DNA from: Pirellula staleyi DSM 6068
GTDB taxonomy: Bacteria > Planctomycetota > Planctomycetia > Pirellulales > Pirellulaceae
Direction of reading: 5' to 3'
Assembly (NCBI RefSeq): GCF_000025185.1
Contig: NC_013720.1
Coordinates: forward strand, 1 to 64,000
Length of the DNA: 64,000 nt
A program made the translations under genes and the position numbers. Position 1 is the first letter of the stretch; the number at the start of each line of letters is the position of its first letter. The notes under the pieces are model-generated. The model searched no databases and was not told the DNA's origin. It saw only the letters and a program-made list of their open reading frames with translations. Positions 26,111 through 33,688 of this stretch are shown in pieces.

Positions 26111-26172
26111 CTTCGTGCTCCTCGTGGTGAAAGATCGAAAGAGTTACCACGCAGGACACGAACGGCACGAAG
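26111..26172. repeat. CTTCGTGC ... GCACGAAG inverted element
   Basis: The 62-base unit has CTTCGTGC at one end and GCACGAAG at the other, with internal CTCGTGGT and ACCACG also inverted. Similar cttcgtg-ctcgtggtg strings are a known kind of dispersed repeat in several bacterial phyla; that link is from memory. Confidence 0.6.
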
Positions 26173-26257
26173 TGGAAGGTTGCCAATTTCAGCGACCATT
26201 CGATCAACGGAGGAATCGAAGTAGTCCGTCTAGCGATCAAGGTCATCTGTTTTGGGG

Positions 26258-26367
26258 TGCCACCGGCATTTTGCCAGTGTAGAAGCTGGAACCGATTTCA
26301 TGGGCGAATTCTGCTTAAAAACATAGAGTCCCATTACGCTTCTCACTGGGCTGAGCCCAGTGGCACA
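26258..26367. repeat. 110-bp element with inverted ends (MITE/BIME-like), copy B
   Basis: Begins GTGCCACCGG and ends CCAGTGGCAC (one mismatch as an inverted pair), and aligns along its length with the 109-bp copy at 16463-16571. Downstream similarity continues to about 26418. It is located just past the 3' end of the M48-like protease gene. Confidence 0.8.
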
Positions 26368-26461
26368 CTTCATTGCAGCCTACTCCTTGCAGCCTGACAT
26401 TGATTGCTAAACGTAGTAGCAGGTTGGGATAGTGCCGATGCTGCGAGAGGCGTGGGCGGGA

Positions 26462-27952
26462 TTAGCGCAGCAGAAGGCACATGCTGCCGGCGATGAGTAG
26501 CGCGGTGCTGAGGAGCATGAGCAGGCCGAGAATGTTCACGCGGCGATGCACTGCGGTGGCGCGGCTGGGCTGCTCGAGCGAGGCGTTGAGCAAGGCGATG
26601 CGCCGCGTGGTGCTGGGGTGGAGCCAACGCGAGAACCAGCTTTCGCTGCCGGGTGGCACCAGGGTCGACAGCGCTGCTGCGAAGTGCCGGGTCCGCTCGG
26701 GGTCGAGCCGCAGTGGTTCGCCACTCTGGCGGCAAGCCAGCAGGTCGGCATCGTGCTCGAGGAGCCTGGCCAATGCTCCCACCACCACCACGGCATGCAA
26801 AGCGAGAAGCGCGGGGGTGACGACCGTCAGCTGAAGCGTTTCCGAGATGCCCATCGAGGTCAGCCACGCGGCAAACTGGGCCATTTCCGCCGCCAGCAGC
26901 TGAGAGAGGACCAGCCAACCGACAATCGGCAACACCAGCACCCCCATGCGAAGTGGCAAGTGCCATCGCCGCAGATGCGCAAGTTCGTGGCGAACCACCA
27001 CTTCGAGTTCGTCGGCGGAAAGCTCGGCCACCAAGGCATCGGTGAGTAGGACGTAGCTGAGTCGATTGGTGACACCGACGACCAGCGCGTTGGCGACACT
27101 GCCACTGGTTTGCCAGAGCAAAATATCGCGCACCTGGGTGTGCATGTCGCGCGTGCAGGCGAGCAGACGATCGCGCAGCGGCGATGCGGGAATCGGCGTG
27201 GTGCGCCACATCCGCGTAAGGACAAACGGCAACAGCGGGAGCGCGACGAGCAGCAGCGGAAAGACCCACACCGCCACCGGCCAGCGCGCTGTGTCGGCCC
27301 TGTTTTCAGTCGCCATGAACTCGCTGATAGCAAGGACCACGAGCGCTGGCGCAAGGACCAGCAGCAGCTGATGCTTGGCCTGCAGCACCAGATAGCGTGG
27401 CAAGGCTCGGGACCAGCGCGGCAGCGTAGGAGATTGAAGCGCGAGTGCTCGATGCACTTGCCACGAGCGCTCGCGTTGCAGAAAAAACAGACCGCTCCAC
27501 AGCCCGGCGAGCGAAAGCAAGGTCGGCGCCAGCACCAGCAGATCGTCGACCAGTGGAAAGCGGGCCAAATCCCAGTTACTCCGCACCACCGCCGGCCAGC
27601 CGATCACATAGACCATCGCCACCGTCACCCCGAGCCACAGGACATAGGTTCGGTCGATCCACCGGGCCAGAAGTGCATCGGCCAGTTCGCCGGTATCCGA
27701 TTCGGGATCGCGCGGCTGATCGGCCAGGAGTCGATAGGAGCCGCCGAAGTAGGCCACCAGCCCGGGGAGCATCGCCACCGCCACCACCAGCCAAAATCGG
27801 CTGACGGGATGACTCACCGCCGCGGGAGTGGGGAGCTCCGAACTGGCGAGGGTTGCTATCAGCGAAAGCAGGATGGCAAGTTGCACGGGAGATCGTTTCG
27901 CGAGGAACGAGGGGGCGAAATCGTATCGCGCCATCCGTGCGCATCGGTCCAT
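26462..27952 (-). CDS. M48-like membrane zinc metalloprotease
   Basis: A 496-residue integral membrane protease. The HExxH zinc motif is H322-E-L-A-H326 in ELEVVVRHELAHLRRWHLPL, preceded by SYVLLTDALVAELSADE as in HtpX/Ste24-type (M48) enzymes. About four or five hydrophobic segments lie in the N-terminal half and two follow the active site, then a soluble C-terminal part. A second Glu ligand is plausible in LLEHDADLLACRQ. ATG 27952 is used; ATG 27934 also fits. Likely role: quality control of membrane proteins, as in the family. Confidence 0.85.
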   Translation of the reverse strand: MDRCARMARYDFAPSFLAKRSPVQLAILLSLIATLASSELPTPAAVSHPVSRFWLVVAVAMLPGLVAYFGGSYRLLADQPRDPESDTGELADALLARWIDRTYVLWLGVTVAMVYVIGWPAVVRSNWDLARFPLVDDLLVLAPTLLSLAGLWSGLFFLQRERSWQVHRALALQSPTLPRWSRALPRYLVLQAKHQLLLVLAPALVVLAISEFMATENRADTARWPVAVWVFPLLLVALPLLPFVLTRMWRTTPIPASPLRDRLLACTRDMHTQVRDILLWQTSGSVANALVVGVTNRLSYVLLTDALVAELSADELEVVVRHELAHLRRWHLPLRMGVLVLPIVGWLVLSQLLAAEMAQFAAWLTSMGISETLQLTVVTPALLALHAVVVVGALARLLEHDADLLACRQSGEPLRLDPERTRHFAAALSTLVPPGSESWFSRWLHPSTTRRIALLNASLEQPSRATAVHRRVNILGLLMLLSTALLIAGSMCLLLR

Positions 27953-28126
27953 CCACGCTAATCCCCCGCTCGGCGACCTTCAACGGCGATCGATGGCGTA
28001 TCGTCCGCCGCTACTAAAGTCGCGTGTCAATCATTCCGAATGTAGCGATTTCGGTTCGAGAATCGCCCCTGGAGCGGCCGATAATTCTTTGATATCCGCT
28101 TCGAATGATCCTTCCTGGCAGTTTGT

Positions 28127-28363
28127 ATGGTAGACGGAAACGTTTATTACTGTTGGTCTTGCGACGCCCACCGTCGCCCCACCTCGACCTCTAGCTCCCC
28201 TGTCTGCTGCCCGCGCTGCGGTCAGACACTGACCGAGGATTGCCGCCTGGTGGCCCCGGCCGAAGCACCGCTGGGACGCATGCTGCGACTCGACGTGGCC
28301 GAGGAAACTCCCGCTCCGCTCCCATCGCGCTGGCGTCTGCCGGTCGTGATTCGCAGCACCTAG
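28127..28363 (+). CDS. Small zinc-ribbon protein
   Basis: A possible 78-residue protein with two CxxC pairs (YYCWSCDAHRRP and CCPRCGQTL), the spacing of a small zinc ribbon. The C-terminal half is not distinctive. The ribosome site before ATG 28127 is poor. It could be a genuine small protein, a type planctomycetes have in number, or a chance frame. It is divergent from the protease gene and 170 bases before the SDR gene. Confidence 0.45.
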   Translation: MVDGNVYYCWSCDAHRRPTSTSSSPVCCPRCGQTLTEDCRLVAPAEAPLGRMLRLDVAEETPAPLPSRWRLPVVIRST

Positions 28364-28536
28364 AGCCGCAGCATCGGTCAGACACTCGTCAGAGACTTCT
28401 GCACCGGTTTGCGCGCTCCCGGAACTCGGCTAGATTGCCATGCTTGGCTCGACCCGCCCGACGTGCCCCCTGGGGCGCGCGTGCTCGTCGCCACTTGCAA
28501 CCGGCTATTTTGCCCTCCCACCGGAGCTCTCCACTC

Positions 28537-29292
28537 ATGTCGTTTTCACTCGCAGGGCGCGTCGCGCTCGTCACAGGCAACAGCACGGGACTAGGCAAGG
28601 CCATAGGCCTGACGCTCGGCAAAGCGGGGGCGAAAGTCCCGGTCAACTTCGCAGGGAACGAAGCCCGCGCCCAGCAAGCGGTGAAAGAATACCAAGCCGC
28701 CGGTATTGAGACCGCGCTGGTAAAAGCCGACGTCACCACCGAAGCTGGGGTTGCTAGTCTGTTTGATCAGGTCGAAGCAGCGCTGGGGAAGATTGATATT
28801 ATTGTACCCAACGCCACTTGTGCGCAGCCTCTCAAACCGATTGAGGAATATGACTGGGCCTTCTATCAATCGATGATTGATTTCTTTATCAAGAGCCCCT
28901 ACCTACTGGCCCGACGTGGCCTGCCTCATATGAAGGCGCAAAAGTGGGGTCGTATTATTAATATCACCAGCGAAGTCTTTCATCGGAGCGTGGCACCATT
29001 TAGCGCCTATGTCGCTGCCAAAGGTGGACAGATCGGCTGGAGCCGCAGCATGGCAAGCGAACTTGCTCCCTACGGCATCACCGTGAACATGGTCGCCCCC
29101 GGCTGGATTCCAGTCGAGCGCCACGAGAACGATCCCCAAGCGGAAAAGGATGCCTACGCCGCCATCATTCCGATGAAGCGCTGGGGCGTTCCCAAAGATG
29201 TCGCTGATGCCGTGCTCTACTACGCCAGCAACGAAGCCTCGTTTGTCACCGGTCAAACACTCTGCGTGAATGGCGGCAATACCCCTTGGTAA
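28537..29292 (+). CDS. Short-chain dehydrogenase/reductase
   Basis: A 251-residue NAD(P)-dependent oxidoreductase of the classical SDR family, from ATG 28537 with GGAG about 10 bases before. The cofactor-binding motif is TGNSTGLGKA (normally TGxxxGIG) and the active-site Tyr and Lys lie in SAYVAAKGG with Ser in NITSEVF. The usual NNAG is replaced by PNATCAQP. The C-terminal FVTGQTLCVNGG is typical of 3-oxoacyl-ACP reductase-like SDRs. The substrate is unknown; it is not in a fatty-acid cluster. Confidence 0.9.
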   Translation: MSFSLAGRVALVTGNSTGLGKAIGLTLGKAGAKVPVNFAGNEARAQQAVKEYQAAGIETALVKADVTTEAGVASLFDQVEAALGKIDIIVPNATCAQPLKPIEEYDWAFYQSMIDFFIKSPYLLARRGLPHMKAQKWGRIINITSEVFHRSVAPFSAYVAAKGGQIGWSRSMASELAPYGITVNMVAPGWIPVERHENDPQAEKDAYAAIIPMKRWGVPKDVADAVLYYASNEASFVTGQTLCVNGGNTPW

Positions 29293-29384
29293 CGGGCTCT
29301 AGGCACCGCGCGTCATGCTGTGCGAACGAACTGGGCAGCGACATTTCCAAGCGATCGCTGCTCGCGCGATGCATCTGCTGATGC

Positions 29385-30182
29385 TTAAGACTTCGGCAGC
29401 GCGACGAGCTCGGTGGTCTGCTCGAAGCTGGTTCCCAGCATCGGCAGCAGCTCGTAGCCCCAGCTTTGCAGTAGCTGGCAGCAATCCTGATGCACCCCGG
29501 CAGTAAGCGAGGGGTGCGTCGACAAAAAGAGAATCGGCTTGGCGCTTTGAATCGTCGTTTTTCCGCCCAAAAGAAGCGCGAGTTCCGCCCCTTCGACATC
29601 GATCTTCATGTGCGTAGGTCGCAGCTGAAGTTCCGCTGCCACCGTGTCGAGCGTGCGGACTTCGACTTCAATCTCACCATTGCTGCAGAGTCGGCTGGTG
29701 CCACTTCCGCTCCCACCCCCGAAGCGAAGCTTCCCCGCCTCGCCACCTAAGGCATGATTGAGCGTGGTCACTTGCCGCAGGCGATTGGCCCGCACATGGC
29801 TCGTGAGGGTGCGATAGTTCTTGGGCTCGGGCTCAAACGCAACCACCTTGCCGGTCGCGCCAACCAAATGCGACGACAGCATCGTGTAGTAGCCGGTCGC
29901 CGCGCCGATATCAAACACCACATCGCCCCGATTGATGTATTTGCAAAACGCGGCTGTTTGCTCCGGCTCATACGAACCAGTGATAACGCGTGCCACTTTG
30001 CCACGGCTCGAGAGACGCCATACCATGCCGAGCATCGGACCACGCAGCACGGGAGACCAGAGCCAGTCGGCCAGCGTAGAAGAACTGCTTGACACTGCCG
30101 ATGATGCCACCGTCGGCTTAGCAATCGTGACGGTGTCGTCGGCTGATTTGCACGTGGTAGGTGCCGAGGTGACAATCGACAT
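29385..30182 (-). CDS. FkbM-family methyltransferase
   Basis: A 265-residue SAM-dependent methyltransferase-like protein. The start ATG 30182 has a strong GAGGAG site. The SAM-binding region VVFDIGAATGYYTMLSSHLV is followed by KVVAFEPEPKNYRTLTSHV and the FkbM signature MKIDVEGAELALLLG. The first 50 residues are Ser/Thr-rich and poorly conserved. Family members O-methylate sugars or polyketides; the substrate here cannot be inferred from neighbours. Confidence 0.9.
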   Translation of the reverse strand: MSIVTSAPTTCKSADDTVTIAKPTVASSAVSSSSSTLADWLWSPVLRGPMLGMVWRLSSRGKVARVITGSYEPEQTAAFCKYINRGDVVFDIGAATGYYTMLSSHLVGATGKVVAFEPEPKNYRTLTSHVRANRLRQVTTLNHALGGEAGKLRFGGGSGSGTSRLCSNGEIEVEVRTLDTVAAELQLRPTHMKIDVEGAELALLLGGKTTIQSAKPILFLSTHPSLTAGVHQDCCQLLQSWGYELLPMLGTSFEQTTELVALPKS

Positions 30183-30523
30183 AGCAGCTCCTCAAGACTT
30201 TAATACCCAACTGCGAAAGCTTCAATCGACTGGGGGAGGAGCCGTGGTTTTAAGACAGCAGGAGTGCCGTAGCACCTGCCTTGTATCATCGAGCACAAAC
30301 CTGTTGTTCTAGCGTACAATCTGACAAATAAAGCAAAAATTGTCTTTTGAATAGAGTGCCGACTTAAGTCCTCTTCTATCTACAAAAAATGGCTTAGGAT
30401 CTACTAAGTAGAAGCTAAGCCATTTTAGATTTTTAGAGATGGCAAACCTTTACACTCTCAAAGGTATGCCGAGCTGGACCAACATCTGTCACTGAACGGA
30501 TCCAAGGACAGATGCAACAGCGA
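30183..30523. other. AT-rich gap with a bidirectional terminator
   Basis: No gene recognised. It holds the promoter region of the FkbM gene and the hairpin at 30386-30426. Confidence 0.5.
30386..30426 (-). terminator. Terminator after the Pro/Ala/Tyr-rich lipoprotein gene
   Basis: A perfect 12-bp stem AAAATGGCTTAG / CTAAGCCATTTT with T-rich flanks on both strands. The only gene ending nearby is the leftward lipoprotein gene, about 100 bases upstream on the minus strand. Confidence 0.85.
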
Positions 30524-31612
30524 CTAACGCTGATAAGTTCCATAGCTACCGGCTGGATTCTGATCGTACGAGGCGTTCTGTACGCCACTGGTGGTACGAG
30601 CGGTGCTGCCAGGACGATAACCGCCGGTCGACGACAAGCTGGCGGGAACGCCAGGCATTGCAGCCGCTGGGTTGGTGCTCATCGTGGGAGCTGGCGAAGT
30701 GGCGGTGGCTGGAGCAGCGGCATAGCCGGTCGAGCCATAGCCGGTGTCAGCCGATGGGGCTGGTTCGTACGAGCTGTTGTAGTTTGCTGGGGCCGTAGCG
30801 GGCTGAGCATAGGTCTCGGCGGCTGGCTGAGCGTAGCCAGTGGCGGCTGGGGCAGCGGCATAGCCTTCGCTGTAGCCACCTTGGCTGTAACCAGCCTGGT
30901 TGTAGCCATCGGCAGCAGGAGCAGCAGCGTAACCGGTGCTTGGATCAGCGGCAGGTGCCATCGAGGTGGGGTAGCCGGCTGGAGCTGGCGAGTAACCACC
31001 CTGTGGCGCTGGTGCTGGAGCATAGCCAGGCTGTTGGTAGTTGTCGTAACCACCGGCTGGCGAAGGATTTTGGTAGGTCGGAGCAGGAGCATAGCCCCCT
31101 GCTGCAGGCTGGGCATAAGGAGCTGCCTGGCCGTACGACTGAGCAGGCGCTGGAGCCTGTGGTGGATAGGTCTGCCAAGCCTGGGCACCCGTTTGAGCCG
31201 GGTTGCTCGTCATGCCGTAAGGGCCAGTCTGATAGCCCGAAGCTGGTGTCGCGGTCCCTGGCGTAGCGCCGTAAGCAGCGGCTGGCTGGGTGGGATAGCC
31301 CGACGTTGGAGCCATCGAATAGCCAGCTGGCTGGGTGGTGGGATAGCCCGGACGAGGTGCAGCGGCAACGCTGGTGCTGCTCGAGGGAACAGCCGTGCTC
31401 GAAGGGGTCGGCACGCTGGTGGGTGGCTTACTGGTGGCCAGGCTCGTTTCCGTTCCCTTGGTGGCCGAGCTCGACGAGCTCCATGGAGTCCAAGGACGCC
31501 ATGCCATCCACGTTGGCTTCTTCCAGCCCCAGCCGGTGCTGCAGCCGGTCGACGAACAAACGAGCACCGCCAACATCACTGCAGCTGCCCACTTGGTACC
31601 CTTGATCCGCAT
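30524..31612 (-). CDS. Pro/Ala/Tyr/Gly-rich repetitive lipoprotein
   Basis: A 362-residue putative lipoprotein from ATG 31612 with AAAGGA upstream. The signal peptide ends in a lipobox VCSSTGC with Cys24. A Trp-rich segment (GWGWKKPTWMAWRPWTPW) is followed by a long low-complexity part built from irregular YAPAPA, GYSQGGY, YAQPA and QPAGY units. It resembles structural or cell-surface repeat proteins, but no domain is recognised. The opposite strand also holds a long open frame, which is a composition shadow. A terminator follows at 30386-30426. Confidence 0.8.
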   Translation of the reverse strand: MRIKGTKWAAAVMLAVLVCSSTGCSTGWGWKKPTWMAWRPWTPWSSSSSATKGTETSLATSKPPTSVPTPSSTAVPSSSTSVAAAPRPGYPTTQPAGYSMAPTSGYPTQPAAAYGATPGTATPASGYQTGPYGMTSNPAQTGAQAWQTYPPQAPAPAQSYGQAAPYAQPAAGGYAPAPTYQNPSPAGGYDNYQQPGYAPAPAPQGGYSPAPAGYPTSMAPAADPSTGYAAAPAADGYNQAGYSQGGYSEGYAAAPAATGYAQPAAETYAQPATAPANYNSSYEPAPSADTGYGSTGYAAAPATATSPAPTMSTNPAAAMPGVPASLSSTGGYRPGSTARTTSGVQNASYDQNPAGSYGTYQR

Positions 31613-32178
31613 GGCGATAAATCCTTTTATCTGTTGTTGCTTCGGTCGGCCCAGGGGCAAGTTCGCCGGGCATCAGGCCGCAAGCAATCGCGATTCACAA
31701 TTCCAAACTGTCTTGGCGTTCTGCAACTGTAGGCAGCTCGCAAGTGGTGGCACGTTTCGCATCCTTACGAAACACCCATCGCTTGCGCATCGATTCCACT
31801 AAATACTTCATTCGGCCGGTACGATCCGCAACATGCAGTTAAATCGGACAAATTACTCAAGCAGCACGGCCCGAAGTATCGGAACAGTCTTCCAGAAGAC
31901 TGCTAGCACCGCGACTGACTGAAGTACGATCGCCCAAACTGCTTTTGCTCATCGCTGGGTTCTGGCAGGAGCCGAGTGGCGGTCGCTGTCGACCTACAAC
32001 TTCCCCGCAAAAACTCTCCGCGCGGCGGATATTAGGAATGCACGCAGAACGTGTCAACGCCAGAAAAAGGGAAGTCACAAAGTGCCATAATCTAATGGAC
32101 TGCTAGCGTCACAAACTGCTTACTCCGGGACTTTGCAAGCATTTTGGTAGCCAAAGACACTGCGTGACTTAACACCAC
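31613..32178. other. Long gap, nothing recognised
   Basis: About 570 bases separate two leftward genes. No protein-like frame, RNA or repeat was found. The base composition turns more AT-rich toward the APH-like gene. Confidence 0.4.
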
Positions 32179-33327
32179 TTATTTTATGAATGATTCCCAT
32201 TGCTGTGAGAAGACACTCTTAATTCGTCGCTCGTAAACTTCCAGTCGACTGTGTATCAGAGACAGAGACGGAAACCGCCGCTTTTCTAGGTAAATCCAAT
32301 CCATCCAATTTGCTGCACCGAGGATCAAATTACATTTAAAGATCGTCTCGAACCAAATGGGTGGTATCTGTAGTTTTGAGTGCTGAACATAGGTCTTGAC
32401 TCGCTCCGCTATCGGGTTGCGGATCTTTTGAAAATGAAGTTCCAGTAACCTCGCCAAGTCAGCAACTGGGGTATCAATCCGCATTGCTCCAAAATCAATC
32501 ATTCCACTCAGTTTTCCCTTAACAAATAGAAAGTGCTCGGGGCGCGCATCACGGATGACAGGGCGTAAGTCGCTGCTGATTCCCAGGGAACTTTCAATGA
32601 GAGGGCCAAGCGATGGGAGCAGTTCACCAACCAAGCGACATAGCGATGGTACCGTGTTACCAATGAGACTTGGCTGCGACTGACTGCATTCATCAACCGC
32701 TCGTTGGACAAGAATCCAACCACCGTTAGTTAGTTCGAGCCAACGCTTACGTCGCTCAAGAATGGAGGGAGCAATCCCTTGGATGTGCTCGAAACGATCA
32801 CCGGCTACTCGATGAAACTTCGCCAAAGCGAGAATCATCTGGTGCCAAGAATCGCCATACCTCGACCTTGGGTACATTCGAGTACGGCGGCTTGTGCCCT
32901 CATCGCTCTTCAGATTATGGGCGCGATGAGCGAGGAGATCGTGATTTACACCTGGCATCCAAGGCTGAAGCTCCCAAAGATTGGCCGTTTGGCGGACGTA
33001 AGTTGTCCCTCGCGTCGAGCGGAGTGGTGCCGCGACCACATCGAGATGCTCGCGAGCTCTCAGAACCCAGCGGTGGATGTCGAGAAGTCGCGGTTCGGAC
33101 GGATGTTCTTTAGGCCATTGACGGAGGCAATAAGTGGTTGTGGTTACTTCACTTGGAAGCACCAGCACTTTAGCCTGTTGCCCACTTCCAGAGGTAATCG
33201 CGCGGACCTTCCAAATCCTTGCTCCGCTCATGCCTATGGAGGAGGTAAGCTCCTCGGCATCCAGAAAGGGGCCGAAATGGCCGTAGTAGTCGAGTACGCC
33301 TTGAATCTCTGCCGGTAACAAATCCAT
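32179..33327 (-). CDS. APH-fold phosphotransferase-like protein
   Basis: A 382-residue protein distantly like aminoglycoside phosphotransferase/choline-kinase-fold enzymes. The start ATG 33327 follows GGAGG closely. The catalytic-loop-like RDARPEHFLF (Asp260) and the metal-binding DFG (278-280; SGMIDFGAMRIDTPVADLARLLE) are in the correct order and spacing. The usual H-G-D is replaced by I-R-D. The N-lobe is poorly defined. Base composition is clearly more AT-rich than the neighbours, which hints at horizontal acquisition. It is an orphan gene; the substrate, and any resistance role, are unknown. Confidence 0.75.
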   Translation of the reverse strand: MDLLPAEIQGVLDYYGHFGPFLDAEELTSSIGMSGARIWKVRAITSGSGQQAKVLVLPSEVTTTTYCLRQWPKEHPSEPRLLDIHRWVLRAREHLDVVAAPLRSTRGTTYVRQTANLWELQPWMPGVNHDLLAHRAHNLKSDEGTSRRTRMYPRSRYGDSWHQMILALAKFHRVAGDRFEHIQGIAPSILERRKRWLELTNGGWILVQRAVDECSQSQPSLIGNTVPSLCRLVGELLPSLGPLIESSLGISSDLRPVIRDARPEHFLFVKGKLSGMIDFGAMRIDTPVADLARLLELHFQKIRNPIAERVKTYVQHSKLQIPPIWFETIFKCNLILGAANWMDWIYLEKRRFPSLSLIHSRLEVYERRIKSVFSQQWESFIK

Positions 33328-33688
33328 CCAGCCTCCTGGCATTTTCCGCAAACCCAAGAACTATCCGGGGTCTTTGGGGCACTACTGTTAATACGACCGG
33401 TAAACTCGCCGTAGCCCGCCCAGCTGCCTATCCTACCAACAGCCGAGCCCAAATCGGCCTCGCCTAGCGACTTACAACCGCTAAACGTGTGCATCTCGAC
33501 CAGAAATCTGGTAGACAAGGCAATGTGGGCTATATTTTACGAGCCGTATTTCCTCCGTAAGGTCGAAGAAACGGGAGCTGGTTTCCTCCGCAAGCGTTTT
33601 CCGTCGGCTGACTCGTTTCGAATCCGGGTTGGTCCTCGCTCAACTCCCCCCTGCTTTACACTGCTTTTAATACGCAAGAAAGAAGCCT
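33328..33688. other. Divergent intergenic region
   Basis: About 360 bases between the APH-like gene and the metzincin gene. No gene or structured element is recognised. Confidence 0.4.

Larger units (their letters stand above)
25753..26461. other. 700-base gap with two repeat elements
   Basis: No protein-like frame. It contains a CTTCGTGC/GCACGAAG inverted element (26111-26172) and copy B of the inverted-end element (26258-26367). Confidence 0.55.

Noticed and set aside
30512-31732. Long plus-strand open frame opposite the repetitive lipoprotein gene
   Set aside because: It is Arg/Ser/Trp-rich with no domain, and the opposite strand has a lipoprotein signal, a ribosome site and a terminator. 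It is a composition shadow.
32179-33327. Aminoglycoside-resistance gene
   Set aside because: The fold motifs are APH-like but too divergent; many unrelated kinases share them, and nothing nearby suggests resistance.
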